A stretch of 64,000 bases of DNA from Morella rubra (taxonomy: Eukaryota > Streptophyta > Magnoliopsida > Fagales > Myricaceae): NCBI GenBank assembly GCA_003952965.2, contig CM025853.1, positions 24,003,436 through 24,067,435 of the forward strand. The letters are read 5' to 3'. How positions within the stretch are numbered: the stretch's first letter is position 1; each line of letters begins with the position of its first letter. A program made the translations under genes and the position numbers. Below the pieces are notes generated by a model. That model was not told where the DNA came from, did not search any database, and saw only the letters and a list, made by a program, of their open reading frames with translations. Positions 32,725 to 45,700 of this stretch are shown here, piece after piece.

Positions 32725-35700
32725 TAGGCTTGTAATTCCGATCCGGCTGCCAGCGAAGCTCCGGCTCCGTTTCCGTCTTTGGTTCCGGGAAAAGGAGCTC
32801 CATATCTTTCAGGAATCGGAGCCGGAGGTGATTTTCGGCCACTCCCAGACGCGGAACCGTAAGCTGACGTTTCCACAAGTCCAGGTGGAAATCCGGTTCC
32901 GAGCTTTTTTTTTTCCCCCCCCAATTTAAAACGACGTCGTCTTATTTTAAGTAGGACGATGTCGTTTAACTTTTAAAAAAAAAAAAAGAGAGAGAGAAAG
33001 AAAACGTATGCGTGGATCAAAACTTGCCGTTTTGATCCACGCAAAAATGCCCTAAATCTTCTGACTCTTCCCCTACCCCCGACCCCGAGCCTTGTCCCAG
33101 CCGCCCGCCCGCCCCCCAGGTCACCCTGAGCCCTCCCCCCGACCCCGAGCCCTATTCCAGCCGCCCCCAGGTCACCCCTTGCCCTGTCCCAGCTGCCCCA
33201 GATCACCGAGCCCTCCCACCCCCCTACCCCCTCTCTCTCTGTCTGGCAGTCCGGCCTCCACTAATGCTCTCTCTCTGTATGTCTCTCTCTCTCTCTATCT
33301 TCCTCTCTCTCTCACGGCTACTGCCTCCACAGCTCCACTGCTGCTCTCTCTCTCTCTTTGTTCTTTGGATATTTGCTTAGAATCTGTTATGCGAATTTGT
33401 TAGTCCAAGTTGATCTGTTTTCATGAATTTGTTATGTGTATGTTTTTATGAATTTGTTATGTGTATGAATTTGGAATTTGTTATGTGTATGCTTAGTAAA
33501 TCGTTTATCAGTTTAGTGAATTTGTTATGTGTATGAATTTAACCAACAAATGAGAAAAAAAAAAGATTGCAAAATGCAAACGCAAGCAAAACTTTACCAT
33601 TTAAATAAAAAAGGTTCAAATTTTTTCATTTTGTTTGGTTTCTCATATATGTTTGATTGAAAGACTTAGTTCTAGTATTTTGTAAGTCATGAAATATTTC
33701 TAAATGCGTTGAGGTGTATGTTTAATTGAGGTGTATGTTTGATTGAGATGTATGTTATTTTGTGTCTTTATTTCAGATGGATTGTCAAACTCCGATTGCA
33801 TCTTCGCAATCCACAACCCCAATTTATTTACCCTACCTCAACGGCTACACCTACAATTGGTGAGATACCAATTATAGATGTAGAGGCCCAACAAACTGAG
33901 ACAAGTGACCCTACCCCCAAAAGAAGAAAGGTTTCCAATCCATCCCGATGTGGGAACATTTCACTAGGATACTACCAGTAGTTGACCCAAACAAACCATT
34001 GGCCAAGTGCAACCATTGTGGTCATAAAACTGGGTGTCACCACAAAGATCAAAGGACCTCGGCTATGAGATCCCACTTGAAGGCTTGTGTAATGTATAAG
34101 AGAACTCAAAGTAAATTGGATAGTTCTCTACAAAAATTGACTTTTGATATCAAGGGGCAAGTAGTGGATCAGTGGGAGTGATGAAGATAGACTCATATAA
34201 TCCCAAGGTTATTAGAGCTTCTATTGCTAAATTTATAATTGTGGATGAGCTTCCTTTTAGAATAGTAAGTAAGGATGGGTTCAAAGAGATGATTTATACC
34301 CTCGAGCCCCGATTTAAAGTGTCATCTTGAATTACAGTGATGAAAGACTGTATGAAACTTTACTTAGAAGAGAAGGCTAGACTGAAGGCTAGTATCTTAC
34401 TCAATAGACTCCGAGTTTGTTTTACCACTAACACATGGACGTCAGTCCAAAACATTGAATTATATGTCTGTCACTGCACACTTCATTGATAGTACTTGGA
34501 ACTTGCACAAAAAAAGATACTTGTTTTCTCTAAGGCGTCAGATCATAAGGGCTCGACAGTTGGGATAGAATTGGAGGATTGTATGTTGGAATGAGGGATT
34601 GATAAAATCCTTACAATCACTGTCGATAATGCCTCCTCTAATGATACAGCCATTGAACATGTAAAGAGTAGACAATTGCTTTTGGGGTTTCGGCCTGGAA
34701 AATTTGTTTGTAATCATGATTGTTTGCATATGAGATGTTGTGCACATATCTTGAATTTAATTGTGCAAGATGGGTTGAAGGAGCTGGATGATTCTGTGGC
34801 CAAGGTAAGGAACTTGGTCAAGTATGTTAAGTCATCTCCTGGTCGAATGGATGGGTTTAAGAAATGTGTAGCGAAGAGGAAGTTTCCTAGTGAGGGATTT
34901 TTGCAGCTTGATGTTCCTACTCGTTGGAATTCAACGTATATTATGTTAGATGCAGCTGAGAAATATCAGAGAGTTTTGGAGGATATGTTGGCAGAATATG
35001 GGATTCTGATAAGCTTTCTGCATAAGGATGGGCATGGGAGGAAAGGACTGGGTCCCCTTGGATTTGAGGATTGGGAGCATGTGAGACATTTTACTAAGTT
35101 TTTTGCGCTCTTCTATGAAGTGACGGTTTGAATATCTGCTTCGAATACGGTGATAGCAAATTTATTTTTTGCAGAACTAGCCAAAATTCATATACATTTG
35201 GGAAAATATGCAGCTAGTGGGGATTTGTTCTTGGCAGACATGGCAAAAAGAATGCAAATGAAGTATAATAAATACTGGGTGATTTGACCAAGGTTAACAG
35301 ATTATTGTTTGTTGCAGTGGCACTTGATCCACAATACAAGATTATATACTTGGACTTTTGGTTCAAGAAGGCTTTGGGGGTGGAGTTAGGTGCAAAGATG
35401 ACTAATCTTGTAAGAGGGACCTTGGATCAGTTGTTTATAGAGTATGCTAATATGGATGGGTCATCTAGCAGTGGGAGCGTATCTGTAAGTCAAGGCCAGC
35501 TTGATTTGGTTGGGTCATCTAGTTCATCAATAAATGATCCTCTTTACATGGAATTCACACAATTTAAGGCACAACAGAATTTGCTGGATAGCAAGTCTGA
35601 AGTGGAGAGATATTTAATGGAGGATATTGAGCCCAAAGATCCTAATTTTGATATCCTCAATTGGTGGAGAGTGAATGCACCAAAATTTTCCATTCTTGCA

Positions 35701-36485
35701 TGAATTTCTCGAGATGTTCTTGCCATCCCTATCACTACAGTACCTTCAGAGTCTGTCTTCAACACGGGGGGGGTATTAGATTTTCTTTCGGAGTTCGTTG
35801 GCACCAAAGACGGCAGAAGGACTCATTTGTGCTCAAAATTGGTTGACATCCAAGGTCATACATTCTGCTGATGATAAAGAGGATAACGAATCTAAAGTTA
35901 CTGATGGGACAGAAGATCCCTCTAGTTATATGATGGATATAGGTATATACAACATTTTACATTTCTACTTTTACTTTATTAAAATTTTTTATGAGCTAAT
36001 TGTTGATACATTTGTTTTTTTGTAAAGTTAATTTCTAATACTGCATTGATCGTGGATGGGTCATACGTGATTGATTGATGTTTAATTATGTTATTCATTT
36101 CTTACTTGAGTTGATACTTCTAAGTTTGTATTGTAATATTTTGTTATTTCAAGTTTGATTTGAGATTTATTTAATATGAGATTCTGTGAATTGCATGTTT
36201 TTATATTTATTTTTACACTTGTTTGTCAATTACATGTTTTAGGATTTTATTTGTGAATTGTGATGAATGAGTAAAATTTTCATTTATTTAAAAAAAAGCT
36301 TAAATGGGCCGAAAAATATTGCCCAAAAAGTTATCGGAATTCCGCTATCCGCTTCCGCTTTTGCTAAGTCCGCTAAGAGTCGGAAGCGGAAGCAGAAGCA
36401 GAGTCGATTTTAGTCATCCACTAGTTAGCGGACCGGATATTGGAATGTCAAATTCTGCTTCCGACTAATCCGCTATTCACCCCTA
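32725..36485 (+). mobile_element. Ac-like hAT DNA transposon, 3.76 kb, inactive
   Basis: The element starts taggcttgtaa and ends in the reverse complement of taggggtgaat, close to the known Ac terminus (TAGGGATGAAA). A perfect 8-bp duplication, cctactat, flanks it (32717-32724 and 36486-36493). Subterminal regions are rich in ccggatcc/gcggaagcgg-like motifs on both sides (32745-32900, 36340-36470). A CT-rich leader (33220-33360) precedes a transposase gene with many lesions. Structure is complete at both ends, so it may still respond to a related transposase. Confidence 0.92.
33777..35846 (+). pseudogene. hAT transposase (BED zinc finger, RICESLEEPER-like), broken
   Basis: The likely ATG is 33777. 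A BED zinc finger lies around 33948-34130 (WEHFTRIL, then CNHCG and a distal H/C pair in RSHLKACV). The catalytic-core block follows at 34676-35131 with CCAHILNLIVQDGL and DVPTRWNSTYIML, then the DUF4413-type region (VALDPQYKI, about 35317). The C-terminal hAT dimerisation region is at about 35605-35750 (DILNWWRVNAPKF, then PSESVF). Stops and frameshifts occur near 33860, 33950, 34180, 34330, 35130 and 35703, so no full protein is made. The order matches RICESLEEPER/DAYSLEEPER relatives, but the ends and target duplication show it is a transposon and not a domesticated gene. Confidence 0.88.
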
Positions 36486-36493
36486 CCTACTAT

Positions 36494-38799
36494 AAGCATT
36501 CTAAGCATAGGCAATAATGTTACGGGCTTAGGGCCCAAAATCTTAGCCCAAACTGTTTTTTTGAAAAGCCTAATCTTAAATCTTTCGGCCCGCCCTGCGG
36601 GCAGTGTTTGCGATAACTTTGCTTGTAACGGAAGTTGTGTGCTCTACGTGGGCTGCAAACTTCAAGCGGCCATGAGCAATCTCTGAATCATTCGGCTTTT
36701 GTTTTCCTTTCCCCTCCCCCGGCGTTAGAAATCCTATTAAATTTAGTACTCCATAGGGATATGCTCGACTCAATTTGATCCATATTTTCAGCGTGGTGCC
36801 GATATATATTGACTTAGTCAACCTTCTCAATTGGAACTTTTGTGTATAAACAGTCGTCCGCATTTAGAGTTTCGCATCAGGGTACTCCCTCGCTTACACC
36901 AAGCAAGCAAGCGAGCGCGACCTTTAAATCAAGCAAGTTATCACAACTCTTTAGAGAAAACTGCACTTAATGCTTACTTACACTTTCAGTGGCAAATCAT
37001 TTTAGCAGAAAGATTAAACAAAACATTTGCTTAACACTATTGCAAGCGTTGGTTGGAATTCTCGAACAAAACCGGCACATTGGAATATTTCTTAGGTTTA
37101 AGCGCTTACGTACGTGTCGAATGCCGGGGATTGCCTCGCCAGACGAGAAGGAAGTCAGGAACCTTCCCAGACAGACCCAGCGGAAAATCAGGAACTTTCC
37201 GGTGCATAAACCCAGAGTCAGTTAAGCCGTGACCAACTGGCCAAAGGTCTCTGGTCAGCGCCGCAACCACGCGGACTGGACATCGGCTAAGCTATAGCTG
37301 TCAAATGCGCTGGCCCCGACCGCCATTTCAAATCCAGCAACGCTGGCCTGGGTGGACCTAACCCATTTTACTTGCTAAGGACCCACTTCCAGCATCTCAT
37401 TGCTCAAGACATGCTTAGATTTGGATTCGCTTTCACGCTCTACCCTTTACTTCTTTTCCGACAAATAGACCTTTCCTTAATTTATCGGACAAAAAATAGA
37501 CCTTTCGTAGTTACTTCGCAATGCAAATAAAATAAAGAGAACTCCATTGATAATTGTCTGTATATTTTCTCTTTTAGAAGCTAACTACACCCTCGCTATA
37601 AAATCATGCACGCAAATACAACTGGATTAAGTAGTTTCATACGCAAGGTACTATGGTTTATACAGAAAGCATACTTTTTAATAAACCATTTTCCCTATTT
37701 TTAAATTCAACTTGATGTGGCAATGTAACTTAATTAGCTCTCTTTCAAGGGTCATTATTTAGGAACGAAATCACAAATTGAGGAGTTATTATTTTTAGAG
37801 GATTTAGTTATAAAGTTGTCATTATCAGATAATAATATTTAATAACTCCAATAGCCTCTAATATAGTAAAAAATATTACAATATTTTTAAAAATCTGTAA
37901 TCAGTAACCCAGAAAAGGAAATTTTCTAAAATACCATATATATATAAAGAGCAGAAGGGTAACATGCATACCAAATAGTCTCATGAAACAATTATTCCTA
38001 TTCAACTCTTAGACAATATATATAGGTGTCTTCGAGTGTGGATGAGTTGTTAATGTGTATAATCAATCTCTTAGCTAATTTTACGTAGATTCTCTATAAA
38101 AATAAAAGTAGAGACTTAAATTATGCGTTCAATAAGGAGATTGCATGTATCTTGGGGTTTGCCATAGTTTTGAGTTCTTCGGGGCGTTTAAATTGGCTAT
38201 ATAATGAAGGATTGATCATCGGCTTATAAAAAAAAATTTATATTACGAAAATTTAGGTATATGTTAAGATGAAGAATAATTTAGCCAATTAGATATAATT
38301 CCCGACAAGGTGTATACTTCATAGTGACAATCGTAATGTAAGCTTAAATAATAAATTAATATTATAAAATAAAAATAACTCTTATAATAGATATAATATA
38401 TTTTCTTATCATATTATCTATTTTTATTAATATAAATATAAAAATAATTATTTAATTTATCTTCCCTTTTATTTTTTAATCAATTTTGACTGCACGAAAA
38501 TTTAGTTTACAAAAACCACCAAAATCCTAAAAGCCACAGCAGCAAAGCAACTTGCCCTATTTTTAAAGATTCTCGGGTCCACATCATAATACCTATCAAA
38601 AGTTGTCCAACAAACAGAGCCCACACTATTATATTCCCCACCTCCTTGTCACTCTAGCACAAACCACCAACCCAAAAGACACTCTTCCCTAAACGCGCAA
38701 TTGCAAACACAGGCACAGGCAAGCCCCCTTTTCTCTTCCTCGCCTCTGCTGTCTGGACAAAGATCCCACCCGCCTCTCTCGTTCTCTGGTTCTCTGAAA
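36494..38799. other. Intergenic; promoter side of the intact TMK gene
   Basis: No gene is supported. Small frames (36576-36863 minus, 36831-37225 plus) have no recognisable domain. The stretch 37560-38500 is strongly AT-rich. A weak TATA-like ctattatattcccc at about 38626-38639 lies about 160 bp before the TMK start codon, and the intervening leader is C/T-rich. Confidence 0.4.
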
Positions 38800-41700
38800 A
38801 TGGGTCGGCGGAGAACCCTGCTCTGTCTCTCTTCCTTCATTTTATCCCTCCTGATCACTCTCTCATCCTTCGCAGCCGCCGATGACGCCGCTGTCATGTC
38901 TAAGCTCCTCGCCGCCCTCAGCCCCGCCCCGTCTGGCTGGACCGCCTCCACTGACTGCTGCAAATGGAAAAATGTTAACTGTGACGGCAGCGGCCGGGTC
39001 ACTTTCATCAACTTGGCTTCTCAGTCTCTGTCGGGTATTCTTCCCTCCGATCTTGGCTCTCTTAGCCAGCTCACCTCTCTCTCTCTCCAACAGAACTCCT
39101 TCTCTGGACCCCTACCTTCGCTTGCCAACCTCTCCTCTCTCCAACAACTCTTCCTTGATAACAACAATTTCTCCTCCATTCCCGCTGGTTTCTTCCAAGG
39201 ACTCACTAGCCTGCAGACCTTGAGCTTGAGCCAGAACTTGAATCTTGCACCCTGGACCATCCCCACCGAGTTGACTCAGGCGACTAGCCTCGTCAAACTG
39301 TATGCCAGCAATGCCAATGTTATCGGGTCCTTGCCGGATATCTTCGGCTCCTTCCCTAGTTTGCAGGATCTCCGGCTTTCTTACAACAATCTCACTGGCC
39401 CTTTGCCTAAATCTTTAGGAGGTTCGGGGCTTCAGAACGTATGGCTCAACAACCAGCTAAATGGGTTGTCTGGTACAATCGACCTGTTGTCCTCTATGAC
39501 CCAACTGTCCCAGGTCTGGCTCCACAAGAACCAGTTCACGGCTCCGATCCCTGACTTGTCTAAATGCACAACCTTGTTTGATCTGCAGCTCCGAGACAAC
39601 CAGTTCACCGGCATCGTCCCACCCTCGTTGATGTCGATTTCCAGTCTGAAGAACATTTCTTTGGATAACAATGAGCTCCAGGGCCCTTACCCAGAGTTCC
39701 CGTCGAGTGTGACTGTCACTCTTGGCGATACCAATAGCTTCTGTAAGAGCACCCCAGGGCCGTGTGATTCACAGGTGACGACATTGCTTGAGGTCGCTGC
39801 GGCGTTGGGGTATCCGAGCAAGCTGGCGAGTTCCTGGCAAGGTAACAACGCCTGCGCCAGTTGGAGTTCCATTACCTGCGATTCACGGGGGAAGATTATC
39901 ACTGTGAATTTCGCGAAGCAGCACTTTATCGGGACGATCTCGCCGGCCTTTGCGAATTTTACATCGTTGAAGGCTCTGTCTCTGAATGATAACAATTTGA
40001 CCGGTTCGATACCGGCTAGTCTGGCCAGCTTGCCGAGCCTTCAGGCTCTCGACGTTTCCAATAATAACCTTACGGGATTGATTCCGAGTTTCGCATCGAC
40101 GGTGAAGTTAACTACGGCCGGTAATCCGTTGCTTGGGACAACTACTCCGACCACTGGAAGTGGAGCCGGACCCTCCTCGGTTCCGAATGGCACAACGCCT
40201 GATGGGAGTTCGGCTGAAAGTGTGAACACTTCAGCCTCACCTGGTATGATTGCTGGTATAGTCGTCGCGGTGGTTGTTTTTGTTTTGGTTGTGTTATTTG
40301 TTTTGGTTAAATGTTATGTTGGTAAGCGCCATAGGAAGTTTGGAAAGGTGGGGAATCCAGAAAATGGGACGGAAATCGTTAAGAACGGGGTAATGGGTGG
40401 TGTGAATGGTTATGGAGGAGTGCCAAGTGAACTGCAAAGCCAGAGCAGTGGAGACCGTAGTGATCTTCACGTTTTTGAGGGTGGAAATGTTGCGATTTCT
40501 ATCCAAGTACTTAGACAAGTGACTGACAACTTTAGTGAAGATAAAATTTTGGGTCGGGGAGGATTTGGAGTTGTCTATAAGGGGGAATTGCATGATGGGA
40601 CCAAGATTGCTGTCAAGAGAATGGAATCCGTGGCAATGGGGAACAAAGGAATGAATGAATTTCAGGCAGAGATTGCGGTCCTTACAAAAGTGAGGCATAG
40701 GCATCTGGTTGCTCTTTTAGGATACTGTATCAATGGCAATGAGAGGATTTTGGTGTACGAGTACATGCCTCAGGGGACGCTAACTCAGCATTTGTTTGAA
40801 TGGCAAGAGAAAGGCTACTCTCCTCTTAGTTGGAAGCAGAGGATTACAATTGCATTGGATGTGGCTCGAGGAGTTGAGTATCTCCACAGCTTAGCTCAAC
40901 AGAGTTTCATTCATAGAGATTTAAAACCCTCGAACATACTTCTTGGGGATGATATGAGGGCCAAGGTTGCCGATTTTGGTTTGGTTAAGAATGCACCTGA
41001 TGGGAAGTACTCTGTGGAGACACGATTGGCAGGGACATTCGGGTATCTCGCACCTGAGTATGCAGGTAAGAAAAGCTCTAGGTTTTTATGCTTTAGTGTT
41101 TTAGCTGAATCAATCAGGGTTACCTAGCCATCATTTTACTAGCGAACTGTGTAATTTTAGCTTAGATGTGTAGCTTCCGTATGCTTGTGAAATTTCTGAT
41201 AAATTCTGCTCAACTTGTAGAACTTCTAACAGTTTGTTTGCACATCTTTATTCATTTTATTGTTTAGGAAAGAAAGTAAAAATCCTGCTTTCTGCTTGAC
41301 AACATCCTAAAATCCCAGAAGAGGGAAGGACTACAAATAAGATTAGAATGAGAATGCGCAGGAATATTTTACTTTTAATGAGAGCATGATATTTTTAACT
41401 CTTAGTATCTATATCTTGTAGCCGCATAATTCTCACTATAAAATCTGAGAACATACACTCTGCATATGTGAACTAGCTATTCCTTTGTAATGTACCTGTT
41501 AAAGTTTCAATTTTGTTATTCATCACCTTAAACTATCAAAAATTGCAACGAGCAATTTTTGGGCCTGAAATATGGAATTTTTTTTACTTGAAACCCAATG
41601 TCCTAAGTATGTTTCTTAGAAGATTCATATTACAATTATTTGGCAGTTTGAGAGGTAAGAAGTATCAAAACTGAATGTTTGATGGAACCTTAAAAATAGG

Positions 41701-42740
41701 TGGTAGTTCGGGGTTGTAGACTGTACTTTTCCCTGAAAAATGGAGAACATAGAAATCTATTCTTTTGCATGGCAGGAACCAATTTAGCATTATTACCTTG
41801 TCCACTTTATTCACCCACCCATTTTTATTTTATTTTTATCATGATTGTTGTTGTATATTTATTCACACAACAAGCACTCATATTTTCTCTTTCGGTTGGC
41901 TTTTCTTTTCATTTCCTCATGTCAAAGATTTTCTCTGCGTGACATTTTCCTGCTGAGTGTTACCGTAAATTCCTAGTTCCAGAAAATACTATAAGCACGT
42001 GTATGGATTTTAGATAGCTAAGTTCCCTTGTAAATAATCATTTTCTGCTTTGAGAAACTCCGCTAGTTTAACTTGCTCAGAATATTTAATTTTTCCAAAG
42101 CATCAAGACAGTCTTCAAAAGAGGTGATCATACGTTTGATCCCCTTCCACTTTCTTTGTTTTTATTCTGTTGTGTCTATTGCACCATTGGAAGTTAGCTT
42201 GATAGTCTTTTTTGTTTATCAACAGCTACTGGAAGAGTGACCACCAAAGTGGATGTGTATGCATTTGGGGTGGTTTTGATGGAGATCATTACTGGTAGAA
42301 AAGCACTGGATGATACTATGCCAGATGAGAGGTCTCATCTGGTCACTTGGTTCCGTAGGGTCCTAGTCAACAAAGAGAACATCCCAAAGGCCATTGATCA
42401 AATTCTCGACCCTGACGAAGAGACCATGGAGAGCATATACAAAGTGGCTGAGCTGGCGGGACATTGTACCGCTCGCGAGCCATACCAGAGACCAGATATG
42501 GGGCATGCAGTCAACATCTTAAGTCCTCTTGTAGAGCTGTGGAAACCAACTAGTCAAGAAGCAGAAGAGAACTGTGGCATTGACCTAGACATGAGCCTTC
42601 CTCAAGCTCTACAAAGATGGCAAGCAAATGAAGGTACTTCCACGATGTTTAATGATATATCGTACTCCCAAACTCAATCAAGCATTCCCTCAAAACCTTC
42701 AGGATTTGCGGACTCATTTGATTCAATGGATTGCCGATGA
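38800..42740 (+). CDS. TMK1-like LRR receptor kinase (intact, two exons)
   Basis: Exon 1 is 38800-41065 and exon 2 is 42226-42740, joined by a GT-AG intron of 1,160 bp in phase 1, for 926 residues. Transmembrane kinase (TMK) proteins sit in the plasma membrane and act in auxin-related cell-surface signalling and growth. A signal peptide (residues 1 to about 28) leads into two LRR blocks separated by the Cys-containing spacer [20 protein letters not shown] single membrane helix lies near 481-506. The kinase has [12 protein letters not shown] (from about 583), the ATP Lys at 606, HRDLK (705-709), DFG (725-727) and APEYA. The C-tail [14 protein letters not shown] and the closing [12 protein letters not shown] are TMK hallmarks. 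The open frame extends up to a TTG at 38701, but the ATG at 38800 gives a normal signal peptide. The intron position just after APEYA is shared with the pseudogene at 22629-27165. Confidence 0.95.
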
Positions 42741-45700
42741 GGGGGAAGAAAAAAAAAATCAGAAGGCAAAAACCGTAAACAAAGACAAAGACTTTAGAAT
42801 TGGAGTGGAAGAGGAAAAGTTGGTTTGAGGTGGGTATGAGGAAAAAGGGGCAGGTTGCCAAGCTGTTTTATCCAGCTGGTTACCAAATGGTCTCCCTGTT
42901 TTTGTTTGTTATTGTTGTTTTCACAATCTTTTACCTGTACTAAACCAGAAGATGTAGAAGCTTTCTATGTTACTATTTTTTTTTTCTTTAAAACTGACCA
43001 ATTCATTTGGTGACGGTCTGTATCAGAAAGAAAGGCAAAGGGTACAGATTTGTAAGATATATATATTTTCTACAGTTTTTTCTTGGAGCTAAGATCAGTT
43101 TTTTGTGTTGGTTATCTTTTCTTGTGTGGAACTCCTGGATGGAAATATATGTAGCTTTGAAACTGTTTGCATTGAATAGAATCTACTCATGACTAAGAAG
43201 TAATCTGTACAGAGTATGGCGCAGTAATTCTAATTTCCTTTGGGTCACTTTGTGCCCAAGATCTGTTCTTATGACAACACAACAGTTATTATAAGTTATA
43301 ATTTATCAGGTGAGTAGACCAGAAAATAAAATTCTGGTCATCATGGAATTGAAAACAAGCGTTAATTGGAACTTCAGTTCTCATGAAATTTCCCCTGCAA
43401 CCCAAACTTCGCGTCCGAAATGACGTGATACACGACAATAATGATATTGGCAGACAGAGTGCAAAACATTTTTTCGGCTAGCTTTGATGCCGAAAGAGTT
43501 AGAATAGATTTGAACCAATTTTCTATGATACGGCAATATGGTCAACGAATTGGCATGCATTTCCTTTCAACTCTTCCATGTAAAGGATTGTCAGAAACCT
43601 GTAAAAGCGATCAGATTCAACTGGAGGAGGCTGATTGGACTCAGAATTTTTTTAAAACGATCAACCTGTGAAGCCCCAGATTAGCAGAAAGTAAATCTGA
43701 GTGTGTAAATACTTTGGGAGTCCAGTTCCATTAAACTGGCTAAAATCTTCTTCCGCACATAAAAATCTCAGGAAAACATAGGATACTTCCATCCTTCGAC
43801 CAAAAAGCCTACTTCGAGCAATCAAAAGGGCAAAAGGTTTTATAATGTGGGTTCGGTGGGGTTGTAGCTGTAAGCGTAACGTCGCATGTGGGTGTGAGAA
43901 AAAGCAGCCAAGAGAGATTTGCGCATGTTAGGGGCATTTGAAAAGTGGGACCTTTTCCCTTTAGACGACTTCTGCAATGGAGCACATGCAACGTGGGCCC
44001 TTTTCTTCTTTAACTTCTTATCATTTGGGGGTAGGTATATTATTAGATGGAATTGATGCTTCAGAATTTAGATACGCAATTGCGGCCACAAAGGAGAAGA
44101 TCACCCATCAGGTGATTCAATAATAAAGAGTTGGTTACCTCCAAAGCTAATGGATTTGAATGAAAGCGACGGTGCTTTTGTGGAGGAAGATAGACCGTGG
44201 AATAGAAGAGTTAGGTCACTTGGAAATCTATTTTTGGGAAGCTTAGCTCACTACCAAACTGCACGTTGAAGGGGTTAACGTTGTTGTCATCTTATGGTTT
44301 AGACTTTTATGACCAAAGAAAATCTCGATCGCCAACGAGGAAAAGGGGGAGACACATACGTACGGCATTTTCAAGGGTAGTTGACAAACTTGTATTAATC
44401 TCTTAAAAAAATGCTATTTATTATGTCATTAATATATTAATTAATGCAATTTAACCCATTAATAGAATTCATTAATGTTTTGGTAAAATAAAAAATTTAA
44501 CTTTAAATTTTTAATTAAGGTCTCAAATTATATTGGGTCGCTCCTACTCATATACATCTAGTGCCATTAGCTTGAAGCGAAGTGTTAGGAGTAAAGGGAA
44601 TAGGACCTAAACTTCTACCTAACTAGTTCTTATCCAGAGAACTTCTACCTGGCCCCGCTTTCGTAGACCCATTTGTCAATCTCTTATGAGAGACCTAATT
44701 TTAGCTGTTCTCTAGAGCTTTCGTGAATATAGCTTCTATATTTCTACATGTTTTGTGGGCTTTTAGACTTCCTCAAAATTTGAATTTAATCATATTTTCT
44801 TTAAAAAAAAGAGGCTAATACTGGAAATTTTGATATTAGAGAATCGATATTCATATGGTAGGTGATCCACATCAACATGGTAATTACTAATCTGTTTTGG
44901 GTCCGATGTCTTACATTAATGTGATTGAAGTCTAGTGCATGCAAATGGAATTTTAAAAGATTTAGTCTAAGAATTTTAAAGGATCTTGATTCTGATCTTG
45001 AACTCAAGAAATTAGCCTTAATCAATTCCCTTCAGTTTTAGATAGAACAGCTTGGATATGCTTGTTCAAGCTAATGGTAGGTGATGCAAATCAACAAGTT
45101 TTGGGTTTTACAAGATTTTGTACAGCCGTGATTTGGTTTTGTATTTATATCTGTGCTTTACCGTGGTTCGAAAGTCCCACCCAAATTGCAGAGACGTGAC
45201 GGTACAATTCAAGTATTGATGTGCTTTTTGTGTTTGTTTTAGGCTAGCTAGAATCATACAGAGAGTAACTCTCTTTCTCCTGCCAAACCTCACAGCCGTT
45301 AGCCTTCACAATAATCTTGTCACAATAAAATTAAACAAAGACATTCCCTCCTTTTGGAGAGCTCAAATCGCTCCCCCTTTTTAAAAAAAAAAAAAAAATC
45401 AAAACACCCAGCCTTTCGTTAATACGGCAATAATACACTATAGTCTGGGTCAGTCCCGACATACCGCCAGATGAGATCAGGATAGTGCTCAAAAGTACGG
45501 AGATTGCCTCTTGAGGTAAACTTAACGGTGGCCCAATGAGCCAACTAGTGCGCTCCCATATTCGCACCTCTTCGGACACGGATTGCCTTCTATTTCTGCA
45601 TCTACTGCAGGAGGGTATAGATCTTGATCATAGTCGGGAGGGTATGGATTGCCTTTTCTTCGTAGTCAACGTCTCTTTGGCTTTGTCGATGGGAGTATCT

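Noticed and set aside
33000..33400. Pro-rich and Gly-rich frames before the hAT transposase
   Set aside because: They are C/T-rich leader sequence inside the transposon, with CT microsatellite runs and no domain.
33777..35846. A domesticated DAYSLEEPER/RICESLEEPER host gene
   Set aside because: The sequence has matching hAT termini, a perfect 8-bp target duplication and multiple frame breaks, so it is a decayed transposon.
43441..43671. 76-codon frame downstream of the TMK gene
   Set aside because: It has no motif or family resemblance, no gene context, and its length is within chance expectation.
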